DNA from: Clostridia bacterium
GTDB taxonomy: Bacteria > Bacillota > Clostridia > Christensenellales > Aristaeellaceae
Length of the DNA: 57,973 nucleotides
Direction of reading: 5' to 3'
Assembly (NCBI GenBank): GCA_017397765.1
Contig: JAFQIB010000105.1
Coordinates: 1-57,973, forward strand
In this document: positions 8,528 through 16,568 of the stretch, piece by piece
How the letters are laid out: every line of letters starts with the position of its first letter
How positions within the stretch are numbered: position 1 is the first letter of the stretch
Made by a program: the position numbers and the translations under genes
Notes under the pieces: generated by a model
Seen by the model: the letters and a program-made list of their open reading frames with translations, nothing else
Database searches by the model: none
What the model was told of the DNA's origin: nothing

Positions 8528-9280
8528 TCACATGATCGTGCAGCCATCGACTGCAAGAACCTGTCCAGAAACATACCCTGCCAGATCCGACAGCATGAAC
8601 ATGCATGCCTTGGCGATGTCCTCCGGCTCAGCCAGCCTGCCCATGCAAATATTTTGAATGCGGCCCTGCAGTTTTTCAGGGTCTGCCTGCTGCATCATGG
8701 GCGTATTGGTCAGGCCAGGGGCAATGCAGTTGACACGGATCTTCTTTTCTGCCAGCTCCTTGGCGGCGGACTTCGTCAGTGATACGACTGCACCTTTGGT
8801 GGCAGAATAGACCAGCTGACCGCGATTGCCCCGCAGCGCCGTCATGGATGCGATATTCACAATACTGCCGCCGGTTTCCTGCCGGCCCATGAGGCGGCTG
8901 ACAATCTGCAGCATATTGATCGTGCCAAACACATTGACAGAGAACATCTTCTCCATATTGTCCCGGCTGATCATTCCGATCAGCTCATTGAATTCGACGC
9001 CTGCATTGTTGACCAGACCATCGATCCGGCCGCACGCCTTCTTGATCTGCATCACAGCTGCACGGGCTTCAGCTTCGCTGGTAATGTCGAAGTACAGCGG
9101 CCGTACCTCGCCCGGTCCCTGCCGGTTGACTTCGTCGCACCATTCCTCGATCATACCCTCCCGGACGTCATTGGCATAAACAATAGCCCCGTTTTGAGCA
9201 AACACCGTTGCCATTGCCTGTCCAATGCCGCGGGCAGCGCCGGTGACAATACAAACCTTTCCTGACAGTATATCATTCAT
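8528..9280 (-). CDS. FabG-like SDR ketoreductase
   Basis: A 250-residue short-chain dehydrogenase/reductase. It has the nucleotide-binding TGAARGIG, the NNAG motif (NNAGVEF), catalytic Ser in the IVNIASM region, YSATK (Tyr-x3-Lys), and a FabG-like C-terminal VDGC end. It most likely reduces a 3-oxoacyl-ACP to the 3-hydroxy form with NAD(P)H. The start at 9280 (MNDILSGK) has AGGAGA eight to nine bases upstream; a longer frame is less likely. The gene stop overlaps the region just before the AMP-ligase start, so the two are coupled. Two further SDRs lie at 21084 and 21874. Confidence 0.85.
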   Translation of the reverse strand: MNDILSGKVCIVTGAARGIGQAMATVFAQNGAIVYANDVREGMIEEWCDEVNRQGPGEVRPLYFDITSEAEARAAVMQIKKACGRIDGLVNNAGVEFNELIGMISRDNMEKMFSVNVFGTINMLQIVSRLMGRQETGGSIVNIASMTALRGNRGQLVYSATKGAVVSLTKSAAKELAEKKIRVNCIAPGLTNTPMMQQADPEKLQGRIQNICMGRLAEPEDIAKACMFMLSDLAGYVSGQVLAVDGCTIM

Positions 9281-9391
9281 TGCGTGTGTCTCCTTTGATG
9301 TATCATGCGGCTGCAGCCAGGATACAGGCACCCCTCATGCAATTACGCGTATCTTTTCAGCGCGCATACATCCGGATTCAAATGCACCTGT

Positions 9392-10804
9392 TTATCTGTT
9401 CCAGGCAACCGTGATTTCATGCACCTGTTCTTCCTGCGGCGGTGCATACTTGCGCTTCAGGAAATCAGGAGCGACCTGGGGGAACATGGCGCAGCTGAGA
9501 ATATCCTCATCAGTCCGGGCATATTCGGAAGCTTCCGCACGGATCTTGTCCATCTCCGGCGCCAGCAGATCAGCCGGACGGCAGGTAATGATCGATTCAC
9601 CGCCCACCGCCTTCTGGCGGATCTCCTCATTCACTTCGCCCGGCAGTCGGCCGTACTCGCCCCGCAGCAGCATCTTGGACTCCTTGGGGAACATCCGGTA
9701 ACGCTGGCCGCCAACGACGTTCAGCACCGCCTGCGAGCCAACGATCTGGCTGGTCGGCGTCACCAGCGGCGGATAGCCGAAGTCCTTGCGAACCCGCGGC
9801 ACTTCCTGCAGCACCTCTTCAAACTTATCCTCGGCATTGGCCTGCTTCAGCTGGCTGAGCAGGTTGGACAGCATGCCGCCCGGCACCTGATACAGCAGCG
9901 TATTGGGATCCACCCGAAGCACCTTGGGGTTCAGGTGTCCCTCATCCTGCAGCTTCTGCGCAACGGTCTTGAAATGCTTTGCAGCCTGGCCCAGCACCCT
10001 CTGATCCAGGCCGGTGTCACGGGGCGTACCCGCAAAGGCAGCAACCAGCGCTTCCGTTGCAGGCTGCGCCGTGCCGTTGCTCAGGGGGGACAGGGCACAG
10101 TCAACAATATCCACGCCCGCCAGCGCCGCCATCATATAAACCATATCGCCGGTGCCGGTCGTATTATGGGTATGCAGATGAATCGGTACGGATACCTTTT
10201 CCTTCATCTTGCTGATCAGTGTATAGGTGTTGGCCGGCAGCAGCAGATTGGCCATGTCCTTGATGCAGATGGTATCTGCGCCCATCTGCTCCAGCTGCAC
10301 AGCCAGTTCAACAAAGTAGTCATCGCTGTGCACCGGGCTGGTAGTATAGCTGATTGCAGCTTCACAGAGTGCGCCGTATTTCTTGACAGACTTCAGGGCA
10401 ACTTCCATGTTGCGTACATCATTCAGTGCGTCAAACACGCGGACAACGTCAATACCGTTCTCCACAGATTTGCCCACAAAGGCTTCCACCACATCGTCCG
10501 CATAGTGACGATAACCCAGCAGATTCTGACCTCTGAGGAGCATCTGCAGCTTTGTATTGGGCATTGCCTTGCGCAGTGTGCGCAGCCGCTCCCACGGGTC
10601 TTCATTCAGGAAGCGCATGCAGGCGTCGAACGTCGCGCCGCCCCAGCATTCCAGTGACCAATAGCCGATGCTGTCCAGCACCTCACAGGCAGGAAGCATA
10701 TCTTCCAGACGCATTCTGGTAGCTGCCTGCGACTGATGGGCGTCACGAAGGATCGTGTCGGTGATCATCAGCTTTTTTTCTGGCATATGGATCGTCGAGC
10801 TCAT
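9392..10804 (-). CDS. Carboxyltransferase of the OadA / transcarboxylase 5S type
   Basis: A 470-residue protein closely resembling the 5S subunit of methylmalonyl-CoA:pyruvate transcarboxylase and the OadA CT domain. It has TILRDAHQS at the N-terminus, WGGATFDACMRFL, LLRGQNLLGYRHYADD, the CIKDMANLL segment with the active-site Lys, and the metal-binding HLHTHNTTG. It would move CO2 between oxaloacetate/pyruvate and biotin. It lacks the fused biotin domain of many OadA proteins; biotin is on the separate protein just upstream. No membrane beta subunit (OadB) is near, so a sodium pump is unlikely. SD is AAGGGGA before the ATG. Confidence 0.85.
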   Translation of the reverse strand: MSSTIHMPEKKLMITDTILRDAHQSQAATRMRLEDMLPACEVLDSIGYWSLECWGGATFDACMRFLNEDPWERLRTLRKAMPNTKLQMLLRGQNLLGYRHYADDVVEAFVGKSVENGIDVVRVFDALNDVRNMEVALKSVKKYGALCEAAISYTTSPVHSDDYFVELAVQLEQMGADTICIKDMANLLLPANTYTLISKMKEKVSVPIHLHTHNTTGTGDMVYMMAALAGVDIVDCALSPLSNGTAQPATEALVAAFAGTPRDTGLDQRVLGQAAKHFKTVAQKLQDEGHLNPKVLRVDPNTLLYQVPGGMLSNLLSQLKQANAEDKFEEVLQEVPRVRKDFGYPPLVTPTSQIVGSQAVLNVVGGQRYRMFPKESKMLLRGEYGRLPGEVNEEIRQKAVGGESIITCRPADLLAPEMDKIRAEASEYARTDEDILSCAMFPQVAPDFLKRKYAPPQEEQVHEITVAWNR

Positions 10805-10816
10805 CTGATCTTCCCC

Positions 10817-11209
10817 TTATTCGCCAATCTCAAACAAGGCAGCGCCGCCCTGCACCGCATCGCCCTGCGCCACATACAGATTCACTACTTTGCCGGCCTT
10901 GGGCGCCACGATCTCGTTTTCCATCTTCATGGCTTCCAGCACCAGCACGGGCTGGCCGGCATTCACCGTATCGCCCTCGTTGGCCATGATCCGGATGATC
11001 GTTCCGGGCATGGGGCTGTTGACAGCATTGCCTGCAGCAGCGGGCGCAGCGGCCTTGGCAGGTGCAGCAGTCTTCACAGGGGCAGCAGCTTTCACGGGCG
11101 CGGCAGCCTGCACAGGGGCAGCAGCCTTCACGGGCGCAGCAGCGCCATCCATCTTTTCAACGACCATTTCATAGGTCTTGCCATCCAGAATAATCCTGTA
11201 CTTACTCAT
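10817..11209 (-). CDS. Biotin carboxyl carrier protein (transcarboxylase 1.3S type)
   Basis: A 130-residue biotin carrier. The N-terminal 20 residues (KYRIILDGKTYEMVVEK) are followed by a flexible Ala-Pro-Val-Lys linker with at least five near-repeats (about 22-60). The biotinyl domain has AMKMEN with the acceptor Lys95, and the PMPG turn at 66-69. It carries CO2 between the OadA-like and PccB-like subunits encoded on either side. The linker repeats (AAAPVKAAAPVQ type) are a length-variable stretch. The SD is a G-run eight bases before the ATG; the stop is 12 bases before the OadA-like start. Confidence 0.9.
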   Translation of the reverse strand: MSKYRIILDGKTYEMVVEKMDGAAAPVKAAAPVQAAAPVKAAAPVKTAAPAKAAAPAAAGNAVNSPMPGTIIRIMANEGDTVNAGQPVLVLEAMKMENEIVAPKAGKVVNLYVAQGDAVQGGAALFEIGE

Positions 11210-11212
11210 TGC

Positions 11213-11389
11213 TCAATCCCCCAACTGATACTTTTTGTATTGAATTTGGTTGTCAGCGATATACTGTTCCAGGCTGCTCTGATGCACTTCCCGGAAGGAA
11301 ACAATCCGCAGCTGCTTCACATCTTCCTGCATTTCTTCTGCAATCGATGCAATCGCCATAGCAGCAATCTGCTCCATCGTCAGTTCCAT
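11213..11389 (-). CDS. Small carboxylase-associated protein
   Basis: A 58-residue protein between the carboxyltransferase and the biotin carrier. The start at 11389 (MELTMEQIAA) has GGAGG seven bases upstream; a slightly longer frame lacks a site. It has an N-terminal amphipathic helix (about 4-22) and a short basic/beta tail (LRIVSFREV). It lacks the membrane helix of OadG-type gamma subunits, so it is not a standard pump gamma chain. Position and shape resemble the small delta/epsilon-type proteins found beside mmdA-like genes, which assist complex assembly. Function is inferred from position only. Confidence 0.6.
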   Translation of the reverse strand: MELTMEQIAAMAIASIAEEMQEDVKQLRIVSFREVHQSSLEQYIADNQIQYKKYQLGD

Positions 11390-11418
11390 ATTCTTGCCTC
11401 CATCTGGCATTCCCGGTA

Positions 11419-12969
11419 TTAAAGCGGGATGTTGCCATGCTTCTTGACAGGCAGCGCCTTCTTCTTCTCTGCCAGCATATCAAATGCAGCAAGTACCTTC
11501 TGACGGGTCTCGTCCGGCAGAATCACTTCATCCACATAGCCATGCTCGGCTGCCACATAGGGATTCATGAACTTGTCATTGTATTCGTCAACCAGTTCCT
11601 TGCGCTTGGCGTCAGGATCAGCTGCTGCATCAATGGCACGCTTGCCAATGATCGCCACTGCACCAGCAGCACCCATCACAGCGATTTCCGCCACCGGCCA
11701 TGCAAAGACCACATCAGCGCCCAGACCCTTGCTGTTCATTGCGATATACGCACCGCCGTAAGCCTTGCGCATGATCACGCTGACCTTCGGCACCGTCGCT
11801 TCCGCATAGGCAAAGAGCATCTTTGCGCCATGACGGATGATGCCGTTATGCTCCTGCTGGCTGCCCGGCAGGAATGCAGGGACGTCCACCAGCGTCAGCA
11901 GCGGAATGTTGAAGCAGTCGCAGAAGCGGATGAAACGGGCGCCCTTGTCAGAAGCATTGATCTCCAGCGAGCCGGCCATGAATGCACTCTGATTCGCCAC
12001 AATACCCACCGTCTTGCCCTCGATGCGGGCAAAACCGACCACGATGTTCCGGGCAAAGTTCGGCTGCACCTCAAAGAAGCTCTCGGCGTCCACGAAGGCA
12101 GCGATCACATCACGGACGTCATACGCCCGCTTGGAATCTGCCGGAACGATATCCGCCAGGGAAGCACAGTTGTCCACCGGTACACCGGGCACCACAAGGG
12201 AGGTATCTTCATTGCTCTGGGGCAAATAGCCCAGCAGCTCACGGACGCCGTTCAGGCAGCTCAGATCATCCGGGTAGACGAAATGGGCCACACCGGAGGT
12301 CGCGCTGTGCACCGCCGCACCGCCGAGATCAGCAGCAGAGATCACCTCGCCCGTGACCGACTTGACCACTGCCGGACCCGTGATGTACATCTGGCTGTTT
12401 TTCTCCGTCATGAAGATATAGTCGCAGATTGCAGGGGAGTAGCATGCGCCGCCTGCACAGGGGCCGAGGATCACGGAGATCTGCGGGATAACGCCGGAAG
12501 CAATGGTATTGCGGTAGAAGATATCTGCATAGCCGGTCAGACTATCGATACCCTCCTCAATACGGGCACCGCCGCTGTCGTTGACGGAAATGAAGGGTGC
12601 CTTCATATCCATGGCCATATCCATGGCGCGGCAGATCTTCATGGCATGTGCTTCACCCAGTGCACCGCCGCCCACCGTAAAGTCCTGGGAGGAGGCAAAG
12701 GCAACACGGCCATGGATCTTGCCATAGCCGGTGATGACGCCGTCTCCGGGCTTTTTCTTCTTGTCCATGCCAAAGTCGGTTGCCCGGGAGGACAGCATAT
12801 CATTGATCTCAACAAAAGTGCCGTCGTCAAACAGGGCTTCCATGCGCTCGCGGGCGGTCAGTTTACCGGAGGCATGCTGTTTGGCAATGCGCTCTGCACC
12901 GCCGGCAGCATAGACCTCCTCACGCTTCTTCATCAGGCGTTCGATCTGGCTCTGCCATCTTTCGTCCAT
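11419..12969 (-). CDS. Acyl-CoA carboxyltransferase (MmdA/PccB/12S type)
   Basis: A 516-residue carboxyltransferase of the propionyl-CoA carboxylase beta / methylmalonyl-CoA decarboxylase alpha / transcarboxylase 12S family. The N-terminal half has KLTARERMEALFDDGTF, then GPCAGGACYSPAICDY and the TGPAVVKSVTGE segment. The C-terminal half has LVDVPAFLPG, the HGAKMLFAYAEATVP segment and GGAYIAMNSK. It would transfer the carboxyl group between biotin and an acyl-CoA. Given FabD and KAS III genes downstream of the same promoter, acetyl-CoA to malonyl-CoA is the likely reaction, though propionyl-CoA is possible. SD GGAGAG lies in the end of the preceding gene, whose stop is 2 bases away. Confidence 0.88.
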   Translation of the reverse strand: MDERWQSQIERLMKKREEVYAAGGAERIAKQHASGKLTARERMEALFDDGTFVEINDMLSSRATDFGMDKKKKPGDGVITGYGKIHGRVAFASSQDFTVGGGALGEAHAMKICRAMDMAMDMKAPFISVNDSGGARIEEGIDSLTGYADIFYRNTIASGVIPQISVILGPCAGGACYSPAICDYIFMTEKNSQMYITGPAVVKSVTGEVISAADLGGAAVHSATSGVAHFVYPDDLSCLNGVRELLGYLPQSNEDTSLVVPGVPVDNCASLADIVPADSKRAYDVRDVIAAFVDAESFFEVQPNFARNIVVGFARIEGKTVGIVANQSAFMAGSLEINASDKGARFIRFCDCFNIPLLTLVDVPAFLPGSQQEHNGIIRHGAKMLFAYAEATVPKVSVIMRKAYGGAYIAMNSKGLGADVVFAWPVAEIAVMGAAGAVAIIGKRAIDAAADPDAKRKELVDEYNDKFMNPYVAAEHGYVDEVILPDETRQKVLAAFDMLAEKKKALPVKKHGNIPL

Positions 12970-12971
12970 GT

Positions 12972-14087
12972 TCAGCTCTCCTTATTCACCAATTTGATCT
13001 TTTCTGCATAGGCAGCTTCCAGGTTCTCCCGGAGGAATGTGAGGGATTCTTCCCGCATTGCTGCGATTTCCTTGTCCGCCTGAGTAAAGTCAATCTCCGC
13101 GGTATCGATCTTCTCCGGTGGCGCGGCAAACAGTCGGTCCAGCAAGCCCAGCTTGTTGAGCAGATTGTACATGCGGATGTTGATGCCCTTGTCCCGCTCG
13201 CCGTTAACCACCACAAAGAATTTCTTGTGGAAGATGTTGGAGAAAGCCGTGGCATGGAAGGAGTTGGTTACCACATATTCAGCATCACGCAGCTGTTGCA
13301 GCCAGCGGTCCGGTGATTGCGGCAAAAAGACTTTTCTCTTCAAACAAACTCCGACAGAATACGCTGACATGACCACAGGAAGACCTGTTTCAGCCTTGAG
13401 CAGTTCAATGAATTGCTCCATATTTTTGCACCAATGAGTCACATAGACAAAAATATACGGCTTTCTCGCTTTCTTCTGCGGTGCAGCAACTTCGTTCCAC
13501 GCAGTACGGTCAAGCAATAGCACCGGATCAGAAACGACCTGTGCAGTACGGTCGCTGCATTCTTTGACCAGTTTTGCACCATGCTCTTCTCTGACGCTAA
13601 TTGAATCCAAGTTTGCAAGCTTTTTCTGAATCTCAGGATACATACTTACCGGTATATCACTTTTCCCGAAGCTTGCAGCATACGAAAATGCATATTTGCG
13701 AGCAAAGTCCAGATAGAACAAATCATAACCATGATTAAAATCAGGACTCCAAATCACATCGCTTCCGCACACAAAGGCATCAAAACGATCATTGAGCGAT
13801 TGCAGCTCTTCGAACGTTTCACACTGGGCAAAATGCATGTGCGCTTTTTCAAAAGGAGCAAATTGACATCGATGCCATTTTGCGATCAATTTTTTTACTT
13901 TCCGTTTTACTGAAACAGCAGGCTCAAAGTCAAGGTACCCCTGCAATCTGGAAGTCGGAAGAAGCTCATGCATACAGCGTTCTCCCTGAATGGTCATCTG
14001 CCCAATCATATGCTGAAGAGCATAAGCCTGCAAGCAGGAACCGTAGTTCGTTGTAAATGTATATGTGACACCACATACCCGCAGCAT
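12972..14087 (-). CDS. Polysaccharide pyruvyl transferase family protein
   Basis: A 371-residue protein with the family hallmarks: TNYGSCLQAYALQ near residue 14, VCGSDVIWSPDFN in the first third, SDPVLLLD, and the late VTNSFHATAFSNIFHKKF segment that contacts the nucleotide or phosphoenolpyruvate. Family members (CsaB-like) form pyruvate ketals on glycans using PEP. The start ATG has AAAGGGG eight bases upstream, inside the end of the preceding gene. It pairs with the iron-sulphur F420H2-dehydrogenase-like gene just upstream, a pairing common in polysaccharide loci. It is part of the glycan block of the operon. Confidence 0.82.
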   Translation of the reverse strand: MLRVCGVTYTFTTNYGSCLQAYALQHMIGQMTIQGERCMHELLPTSRLQGYLDFEPAVSVKRKVKKLIAKWHRCQFAPFEKAHMHFAQCETFEELQSLNDRFDAFVCGSDVIWSPDFNHGYDLFYLDFARKYAFSYAASFGKSDIPVSMYPEIQKKLANLDSISVREEHGAKLVKECSDRTAQVVSDPVLLLDRTAWNEVAAPQKKARKPYIFVYVTHWCKNMEQFIELLKAETGLPVVMSAYSVGVCLKRKVFLPQSPDRWLQQLRDAEYVVTNSFHATAFSNIFHKKFFVVVNGERDKGINIRMYNLLNKLGLLDRLFAAPPEKIDTAEIDFTQADKEIAAMREESLTFLRENLEAAYAEKIKLVNKES

Positions 14088-14092
14088 TTCCC

Positions 14093-15289
14093 TTACCCCT
14101 TTCTTTTCAGCACTTTCTTCAGAATGACCTTTACATTCGATGGGATCATTCGCTTTATTCCGTCTTTAATGATCACTTTTACCCGCGGCTTGGTCAATAA
14201 GTACCTGTATTCTGCCGCTTTCCAGCCTTTTGTCTTAACTGTTTGGAAAAATTGCTCCCGGAAGGGGGCGACTTTGATGGTCTTGCGTTTATTCCCCAAT
14301 GACAAGTTATTGCCTGCTGCAATATCCGCAGCCCGGGTGGGGACAATTTGCAATTGCTCACTCACCGTCTGCAAAAGCACATTGCCCCTCTCGGAATTGA
14401 TCAAAATTGCGGAAACACCGCTATTGATATCAAACTCCGTATGGAATTTCGCAACACCCCAATAGTCACCCATCGTCAGGTCTGCAACCCGCTGCTCCGT
14501 ACCGTAGGGGCATTGAAAACAGGAATTCCTGTCCACCAGCCTGGTATAGAAGCTATAATAATATGGATTGCTGATATGGTCACTGGTCTTCTTTGCTTTT
14601 CGCCCCTTGTAGGTAATATGGACACCCAATCCATAGGGGTTCTTATCCCGGAACTTCAGGTTCAGTTCAGAGCGCTTCATTCCCGGTTTGCAGATCGTAT
14701 CCAGATACTTCTGGAATGCCATGGGGCTGGGTGTTCCGCTGCACAGGAAATCCAGCGTAAACAGGTTCTCATAATCCCTGCGCAGGTAGTTCCTCAGTCC
14801 GGCAACCTGGCAGGGCAAGCCGGTAAACATGACCGTTTGCCCGGCCTCCAGCTGCTGCTTGATCTCCGGATATGTATCTCCCGCCCAGCTCCACACATAC
14901 TTGGAGCCGCGCATGGGCTTCATTTCCTCTTCGTTATGGGCACAGCGGATCACGGCATTATAGTTTTCATCCCACACACAGCCGTACACCACACCGCCGC
15001 GCCGGAAAATTTCGCGGGAAAGCACAGTGAAAACGCCGCCGGAGGTACTGTCCTTCAGCGCCTCCTTGTCCAGGAGCTGTACGGCATAGGCCTGTTGGAT
15101 TTCATGTGTCTGAGGCATATTGATGGCAGGGCAAACCTTATTGCACAAGCCGCATTCCACGCACTGATCCTGCAGGATAACGGGCGTGGGGAATCCCTCA
15201 TGATCGTCCTGAAACACAATGGCCTGTTTGGGGCAAGCCTTGGCACAGGCGCCGCAGCCGGTGCAGCGGCTCGCATCAACCAACATCAT
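14093..15289 (-). CDS. F420H2-dehydrogenase/hydrogenase beta-subunit-like ferredoxin protein
   Basis: A 398-residue protein. Two [4Fe-4S] ferredoxin motifs occupy the N-terminus (Cys9, 12, 15, 19 and Cys43, 46, 49, 53). They are followed by the coenzyme F420 hydrogenase/dehydrogenase beta N- and C-terminal domains, with STSGGVFT, LPCQVAGLRNYL and CSGTPSP. Such proteins accompany polysaccharide pyruvyl transferases in exopolysaccharide clusters of bacteria that need not make F420; the redox step is unsettled. Start: ATG at 15289 with GGAGG eight bases upstream. An in-frame TTG at 15310 would overlap the preceding gene and is less likely. Only one base separates it from the polymerase stop. Confidence 0.8.
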   Translation of the reverse strand: MMLVDASRCTGCGACAKACPKQAIVFQDDHEGFPTPVILQDQCVECGLCNKVCPAINMPQTHEIQQAYAVQLLDKEALKDSTSGGVFTVLSREIFRRGGVVYGCVWDENYNAVIRCAHNEEEMKPMRGSKYVWSWAGDTYPEIKQQLEAGQTVMFTGLPCQVAGLRNYLRRDYENLFTLDFLCSGTPSPMAFQKYLDTICKPGMKRSELNLKFRDKNPYGLGVHITYKGRKAKKTSDHISNPYYYSFYTRLVDRNSCFQCPYGTEQRVADLTMGDYWGVAKFHTEFDINSGVSAILINSERGNVLLQTVSEQLQIVPTRAADIAAGNNLSLGNKRKTIKVAPFREQFFQTVKTKGWKAAEYRYLLTKPRVKVIIKDGIKRMIPSNVKVILKKVLKRKG

Positions 15290-15290
15290 A

Positions 15291-16568
15291 TCATCGTCCT
15301 CCAATATCAAGCATACGCCTGTTTCTGGCTTTCCTAGGCAGTAATTCGGTATGGGCCAGTAGCAGGAAAAGAATCAGATAATGATAGCGGTAGAACGCAA
15401 ATTCAACCGTCGCAATAACCAGAAATACAAGGAATAATGCGATCAGGAAGTCGTATAGTGCATTCTTGTTTGTCCTGCGGGCATAAAAATACATGGACAG
15501 CAGGACTAGCGCGAACAGGATAATCGCTATGATTCCTCCGCGATATAACGTTTCCAGATACATGTTGTGGGTATGGTTGATCAGTATTTTCTGCGTCGTA
15601 AACTCTGTAGTTTCGTATCCATAACCAACCAATGGTGAATCTGCAATAAACTTCTCTGTCCGCTCCCAAATCAAGGTTCGGCCGGACAATGTCACATCCT
15701 TTTTTAAATACATCAGAAGGAGCATGGAAAAGCTGCTGAGCATATCCTGCGTAGAGATAAGCACCTGAACCGCCACACCAATCGCGGTGTATACTACAAA
15801 CTTTATACTATAATCGCCGCGCCCTTTAGGCTTTGCTTTTTTGATCCTTCTGTCAAAGAGAATCAGCAGGCCCGGTATTGCCAGGCACGCCAAAGCTGCC
15901 ATAACAGACCACATATACAAATAGGAAGCAATTACAAGAGCAGTTACAGCTGCAGCATATATGCCATATGTCTTTGACCTATTATACAAATAATAGTAGT
16001 ACCACATCACAAGCAATGCTGGCCATGTCCAGAAGAAAGTAGCATTGTCCTCTGCAAGCAGAAAGTAGTTATCGGTCAGTCGTCTTCCCAGTAATTCCTT
16101 CTGCGGATTCATGCCGCCATGATATCCATAGACAAAAAAGGTAAGAGCATTCAGAATACATACGACAGACGCAACTACAATAAAGGTCCGCAAAAAGCGC
16201 TTAGGATTATGATACAGGCCAAAATCACAGAAGAAAACATAGAGCAGAACCGTAACCGTCGTAGGAATCGCCTCTGCCCAGCTCACCGCATTCCCAGCCT
16301 TTTGGCTTAGAAATGTAGCGCCAATGTTGACCCACAGGAACAATACGGCAATCAGCACTGCTGTTAATGAAACGCGGTAATACCCTCTGCAAACAACAAA
16401 GAGCAGAAACAGTGCGCCAGCCGTAAACAAGGCATAGTTCAGATAGCCGAACAACTGGGTAAGGCGGCCTCCAAGAACATAGCTGGCCGGTCTGTAAAAA
16501 AAGAGCACCAGCATCGCATATATCAATGCCTCAACTGTGATGGACAACTTGACTTTAAGCTTGATCAC
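15291..16568 (-). CDS. O-antigen polymerase/ligase-like membrane protein (Wzy)
   Basis: A 425-residue polytopic protein with roughly ten or more membrane helices. The large loop in the second half holds the family signature (VGYGYETTEF, then NHTHNMYLETLYRGG), as in Wzy polymerases and WaaL-type ligases. It would polymerise lipid-linked repeat units outside the membrane. It overlaps the end of the flippase gene by 14 bases. It is visibly richer in A and T than the carboxylase genes next to it, as is usual for glycan-specific genes and suggestive of acquisition from elsewhere. Polymerase versus ligase cannot be decided by sequence alone. Confidence 0.78.
   Translation of the reverse strand: MIKLKVKLSITVEALIYAMLVLFFYRPASYVLGGRLTQLFGYLNYALFTAGALFLLFVVCRGYYRVSLTAVLIAVLFLWVNIGATFLSQKAGNAVSWAEAIPTTVTVLLYVFFCDFGLYHNPKRFLRTFIVVASVVCILNALTFFVYGYHGGMNPQKELLGRRLTDNYFLLAEDNATFFWTWPALLVMWYYYYLYNRSKTYGIYAAAVTALVIASYLYMWSVMAALACLAIPGLLILFDRRIKKAKPKGRGDYSIKFVVYTAIGVAVQVLISTQDMLSSFSMLLLMYLKKDVTLSGRTLIWERTEKFIADSPLVGYGYETTEFTTQKILINHTHNMYLETLYRGGIIAIILFALVLLSMYFYARRTNKNALYDFLIALFLVFLVIATVEFAFYRYHYLILFLLLAHTELLPRKARNRRMLDIGGR

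Noticed and set aside
9392-12969. Sodium-pumping oxaloacetate or methylmalonyl-CoA decarboxylase
   Set aside because: No multi-helix beta subunit (OadB/MmdB) is encoded, and the small protein lacks the membrane helix of a gamma subunit.
9392-12969. Complete acetyl-CoA carboxylase
   Set aside because: No biotin carboxylase gene occurs in the window, and an OadA-type carboxyltransferase takes its place.
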